Positions 6,043 to 7,958 of a DNA stretch of 7,958 nt are shown in pieces. Source of the DNA: JAABYT01 sp964194585 (GTDB lineage: Bacteria > Pseudomonadota > Gammaproteobacteria > HK1); NCBI GenBank assembly GCA_964194585.1, contig CAXMNG010000117.1, positions 1 through 7,958 on the forward strand, read 5' to 3'. The notes under the pieces were generated by a model, which was given only the letters and a program-made list of their open reading frames with translations, did no database searches and was not told where the DNA came from. The position numbers and the translations under genes were made by a program. Numbering within the stretch: position 1 is the stretch's first letter; every line of letters begins with the position of its first letter.

Positions 6043-7122
6043 ATGATGTGGCACGATCGGCGCATACTGGATCTCCTCGATATCGAGCATCCCATCATCC
6101 TGGCGCCCATGATGAGTGCCGGTAATCCGGAGCTGGTGGCGGCGGTAAGCGAAGCGGGGGGGCTGGGAAGCTTCGGCGCCGCCGGCACGCCGCCGGATCG
6201 GTTGCGCACGACGGTACAGGCCATCCGGCAGCGCACCGGCCGTGCATTCAATATCAATCTGTTCTCCGCTCGCGCGGAGGATTTCGATCGCGACGCGCGC
6301 CCCGGTCCCCGACTGGTCGAGCGGCTCGAGGCCTACCACTCGGAGCTGGGACTCGGCCCGGTGCCGGATCCGGCACCGCTGTTCGGGCCGGCGGAAGAGC
6401 AGCTCGACGTCTTGATCGCAGAAGGCGTGCCGGTAGTCAGCTTCCACTTCGGGGCGGATGCCCCCATGGTTGCCAGGGCTCACGAGACGGGCATCAAGGT
6501 GCTGTGCTCGGCGACCACGGCCGCCGAAGCGAAGTCCCTGGAAAACATCGGCGTCGATGCCGTCATTGCGCAAGGTTCCGAGGCCGGTGGACATCGCGGC
6601 ACCTTCACGGTGGACTATCGACAAGCATTAATCGGTACCATGGCGTTGGTGCCGCAGATCGTGGACGCAGTGTCGATTCCCGTGATCGCGGCGGGCGGCA
6701 TCATGGACGCCCGGGGCGTGGTGGCCTCTCTGGCCCTCGGCGCATCCGCGGTGCAAATGGGTACCGCTTTTCTCGGCTGTCCGGAAGCGACCATCGGCGA
6801 CGCCTGGCGCGATTCGCTGCAGGCCGCGGAAGCTGAGGCGACCACGGTCACCGAGGCCATATCCGGCAAGCCGGCCCGCGGAATCCGCAACCGTTACATC
6901 GACGAGGTCGAAGCCCTCGGTGAAGCGCTGCTGCCTTATCCGGCGCATTACTCGATGTCCAGAGATCTGCGCAAAGCGGCAGCGGAGCGCGGCAAGCCGG
7001 ATTTCATCGCGTTGTGGGCGGGGCAGGGCGTCGGTCTCATGCGTCGACGCGCGGCCGCGGATCTGGTGGACGACCTGGTCGTGGAGTCGCAGCAACTGCT
7101 GGGTCGACTCGGTCAGGGTTGA
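6043..7122 (+). CDS. Nitronate monooxygenase-like FMN flavoprotein (NPD family)
   Basis: A 359-residue TIM-barrel flavoprotein of the 2-nitropropane dioxygenase/nitronate monooxygenase family, whose characterised members use FMN and oxygen to oxidise toxic nitronates such as propionate 3-nitronate. Visible motifs are LAPM with SAGNPEL (20-31), QGSEAGGHRG (177-186) with His184 in the catalytic-base position of class I enzymes, AAGGI (216-220) for the FMN phosphate, and GASAVQMGTAFL (233-244). These fit class I nitronate monooxygenase well, but the family also contains enoyl-ACP reductases (FabK) and proteins of unknown substrate, so the exact activity is inferred. ATG 6043 is followed by a second ATG at 6046. 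GGAAGAG (6027-6033) is the likely ribosome binding site. The gene starts six bases after msrB stops, implying cotranscription. No signal peptide or damage is seen. Confidence 0.88.
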   Translation: MMWHDRRILDLLDIEHPIILAPMMSAGNPELVAAVSEAGGLGSFGAAGTPPDRLRTTVQAIRQRTGRAFNINLFSARAEDFDRDARPGPRLVERLEAYHSELGLGPVPDPAPLFGPAEEQLDVLIAEGVPVVSFHFGADAPMVARAHETGIKVLCSATTAAEAKSLENIGVDAVIAQGSEAGGHRGTFTVDYRQALIGTMALVPQIVDAVSIPVIAAGGIMDARGVVASLALGASAVQMGTAFLGCPEATIGDAWRDSLQAAEAEATTVTEAISGKPARGIRNRYIDEVEALGEALLPYPAHYSMSRDLRKAAAERGKPDFIALWAGQGVGLMRRRAAADLVDDLVVESQQLLGRLGQG

Positions 7123-7130
7123 ACGGCTGA

Positions 7131-7379
7131 ATGGCCGTGCGGGCCAGATACCGACTCTGGATCGCAGGCGTTCTGGCGATCGTTGCCATTGTACTCGCGG
7201 CAATCGCCGCTGTCGTGCCATTCTTGGAAGCGCCGCCAGGTGGTGTAGCGGGTTCCATCGCAACGCTATTGATCGCCGCCGAGGTGTTTGCCGCACTCGC
7301 GATTCTGATAGTCGGCAAGGAGCTGTACGGAAAACTCTGGGCAAAGCTGCAATCCATGCGCTCGGATAACGTGCACTAG
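7131..7379 (+). CDS. Small two-helix membrane protein of unknown function
   Basis: An 82-residue protein with two strong hydrophobic segments, about residues 10-31 and 40-62, joined by a short loop containing EAPPGG. The start is basic (RARYR) and the tail is charged (GKELYGKLWAKLQ). By the positive-inside rule both ends probably face the cytoplasm. It loosely recalls small proteins annotated as transporter suffix domain, which also have two helices followed by a GK-x-x-Tyr tail, but that is memory, not a demonstrated match. The gene starts eight bases after the flavoprotein stop, inside the same run, and has no clear ribosome binding site, so translation may depend on coupling. Third-position GC remains high as in its neighbours, supporting a real gene. 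I assign no function. Confidence 0.65.
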   Translation: MAVRARYRLWIAGVLAIVAIVLAAIAAVVPFLEAPPGGVAGSIATLLIAAEVFAALAILIVGKELYGKLWAKLQSMRSDNVH

Positions 7380-7411
7380 ACGCATCGAGAAACCTTCAAG
7401 AGGACACGACC

Positions 7412-7618
7412 ATGAGTAACCATGTGTACAAATCCCTGGAGCTGACCGGCTCCTCCAGCAACAATATCGAAGACGCCGTCAGCAACGCCGTCACCAAGGC
7501 GTCGGAAACGGTACATAACATCAGATGGTTCGAGGTGACGGATATCCGCGGCGAGATCGAGAACAAGGCCGTGGCCTACTGGCAGGTCACCATGAAGGTG
7601 GGATTCACCCTGGACTGA
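7412..7618 (+). CDS. Dodecin family flavin-binding protein
   Basis: A 68-residue protein covering the whole dodecin fold, one helix packed on a three-stranded sheet. Dodecins form hollow dodecamers that bind flavins (and CoA in some bacteria) for storage and protection from light. Family features are HVYKSLELTGSS (4-15), the helix IEDAVSNAVTKASETV, RWFEV (38-42) with Trp39 in the position that stacks on the flavin ring, RGEIE (46-50), and the ending YWQVTMKVGFTLD with Gln58 at the flavin-edge position. ATG 7412 has a good ribosome binding site, AAGAGGA (7398-7404). The gap to the upstream small membrane protein is 32 bases. A flavin-binding protein two genes after an FMN enzyme is suggestive but not proof of a joint role. 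Confidence 0.95.
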   Translation: MSNHVYKSLELTGSSSNNIEDAVSNAVTKASETVHNIRWFEVTDIRGEIENKAVAYWQVTMKVGFTLD

Positions 7619-7647
7619 TGGGTGCGGGCAGGCAGGGAGATACCGAC

Positions 7648-7958
7648 ATGACACAAGCTGTCGATATCGAGGCCGCGTTGGCCGGACGATCGGTGTTGCG
7701 CGGCCGTACCGAGCATACCTCCGAAGTCGATGCCGAGGCGGCGTTTGCGACTCTGGCACCGTTTCGCGACGGCGGGGTCTTCGCGGGTAGCTTCGACGGA
7801 GTCAGTCCCTGGGAGCGACATCCGAACGGTGACGAGCTGGTGCATATCCTCGATGGGGCAACGACTCTCACCATCATCATCGATGACGAGCCGCGCGTGT
7901 TCGAAATGAGGGGAGGCATGCTTTTGGTCGTGCCGCAGGGATGCTGGCACCGCTTCGA
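7648..7958 (+). CDS. Cupin domain protein (partial, runs off the right edge)
   Basis: An open frame starts at ATG 7648 and continues to the window end without a stop (103 full codons). AGGGAG (7634-7639) is a good ribosome binding site, and dodecin ends 29 bases before. The translation contains PWERHPNGDELVHILDG (about residues 58-74), matching cupin motif 1 with a His, the Glu in DELVH and the terminal Gly. The later VPQGCWHRF fits motif 2 with its Pro-x-Gly and metal-ligand His. Between them the chain has strand-like sequence (TTLTIIIDDEPRVFEMRGGMLLVVP). Cupins are small beta-barrels with many roles, from enzymes to sugar or metal binding, so no substrate is assigned. The first 40 residues do not resemble a domain I know. 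The end and total length are unknown. Confidence 0.85.
   Translation, partial: MTQAVDIEAALAGRSVLRGRTEHTSEVDAEAAFATLAPFRDGGVFAGSFDGVSPWERHPNGDELVHILDGATTLTIIIDDEPRVFEMRGGMLLVVPQGCWHRF

Noticed and set aside
5554..6624. 356-codon open frame on the - strand across the acetyltransferase, msrB and flavoprotein genes
   Set aside because: It lies opposite three well-recognised genes, its translation resembles no family I know, and long antisense frames are expected in GC-rich coding DNA.

Overview
The window is a gene-dense, GC-rich stretch with every supported gene on the + strand. It most resembles a gammaproteobacterial chromosome. The left half keeps the order SPOR-protein tail, cvpA, purF, metZ, which I recall from Pseudomonas and relatives, and PurF is the E. 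coli-like type with no propeptide. Genus cannot be read from the sequence.

Layout: 1-35 is the last codons of an upstream gene, probably a SPOR/DedD-like protein. cvpA (142-630) and purF (652-2130) follow 21 bases apart. The only real intergenic region is 2131-2359. It holds a repeat/palindrome block (2132-2180), a promoter with a perfect TTGACA box (2186-2215), an RNA leader that I read as a SAM-II riboswitch aptamer (2225-2283), an antiterminator helix (2271-2298) and an intrinsic terminator (2286-2322). metZ then starts at a GTG (2360). After metZ come a class I fumarase (3588-5102), a GNAT acetyltransferase (5123-5614), msrB (5611-6036), a nitronate monooxygenase-like flavoprotein (6043-7122), a two-helix small membrane protein (7131-7379), dodecin (7412-7618) and a cupin cut by the right edge (7648 onward).

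How it fits together: MetZ makes homocysteine from O-succinylhomoserine and sulfide, so it is a natural target for S-adenosylmethionine feedback. The leader shows the parts of a transcription switch. The aptamer's 3' core (2271-2278) is exactly complementary to 2291-2298, and 2291-2295 are also needed for the terminator stem. The genes from metZ to the cupin are separated by at most about 32 bases and no internal terminator is evident, so SAM could set transcription of the whole run. That run includes fumarase (MetZ releases succinate, which enters the TCA cycle one step before fumarate) and MsrB (recovery of oxidised methionine). Transcription as one unit is inferred from spacing only.

The most noteworthy item is the SAM-II aptamer with a terminator-type expression platform. 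It was recognised by aligning the sequence by eye to the SAM-II consensus as I remember it, not by a search.
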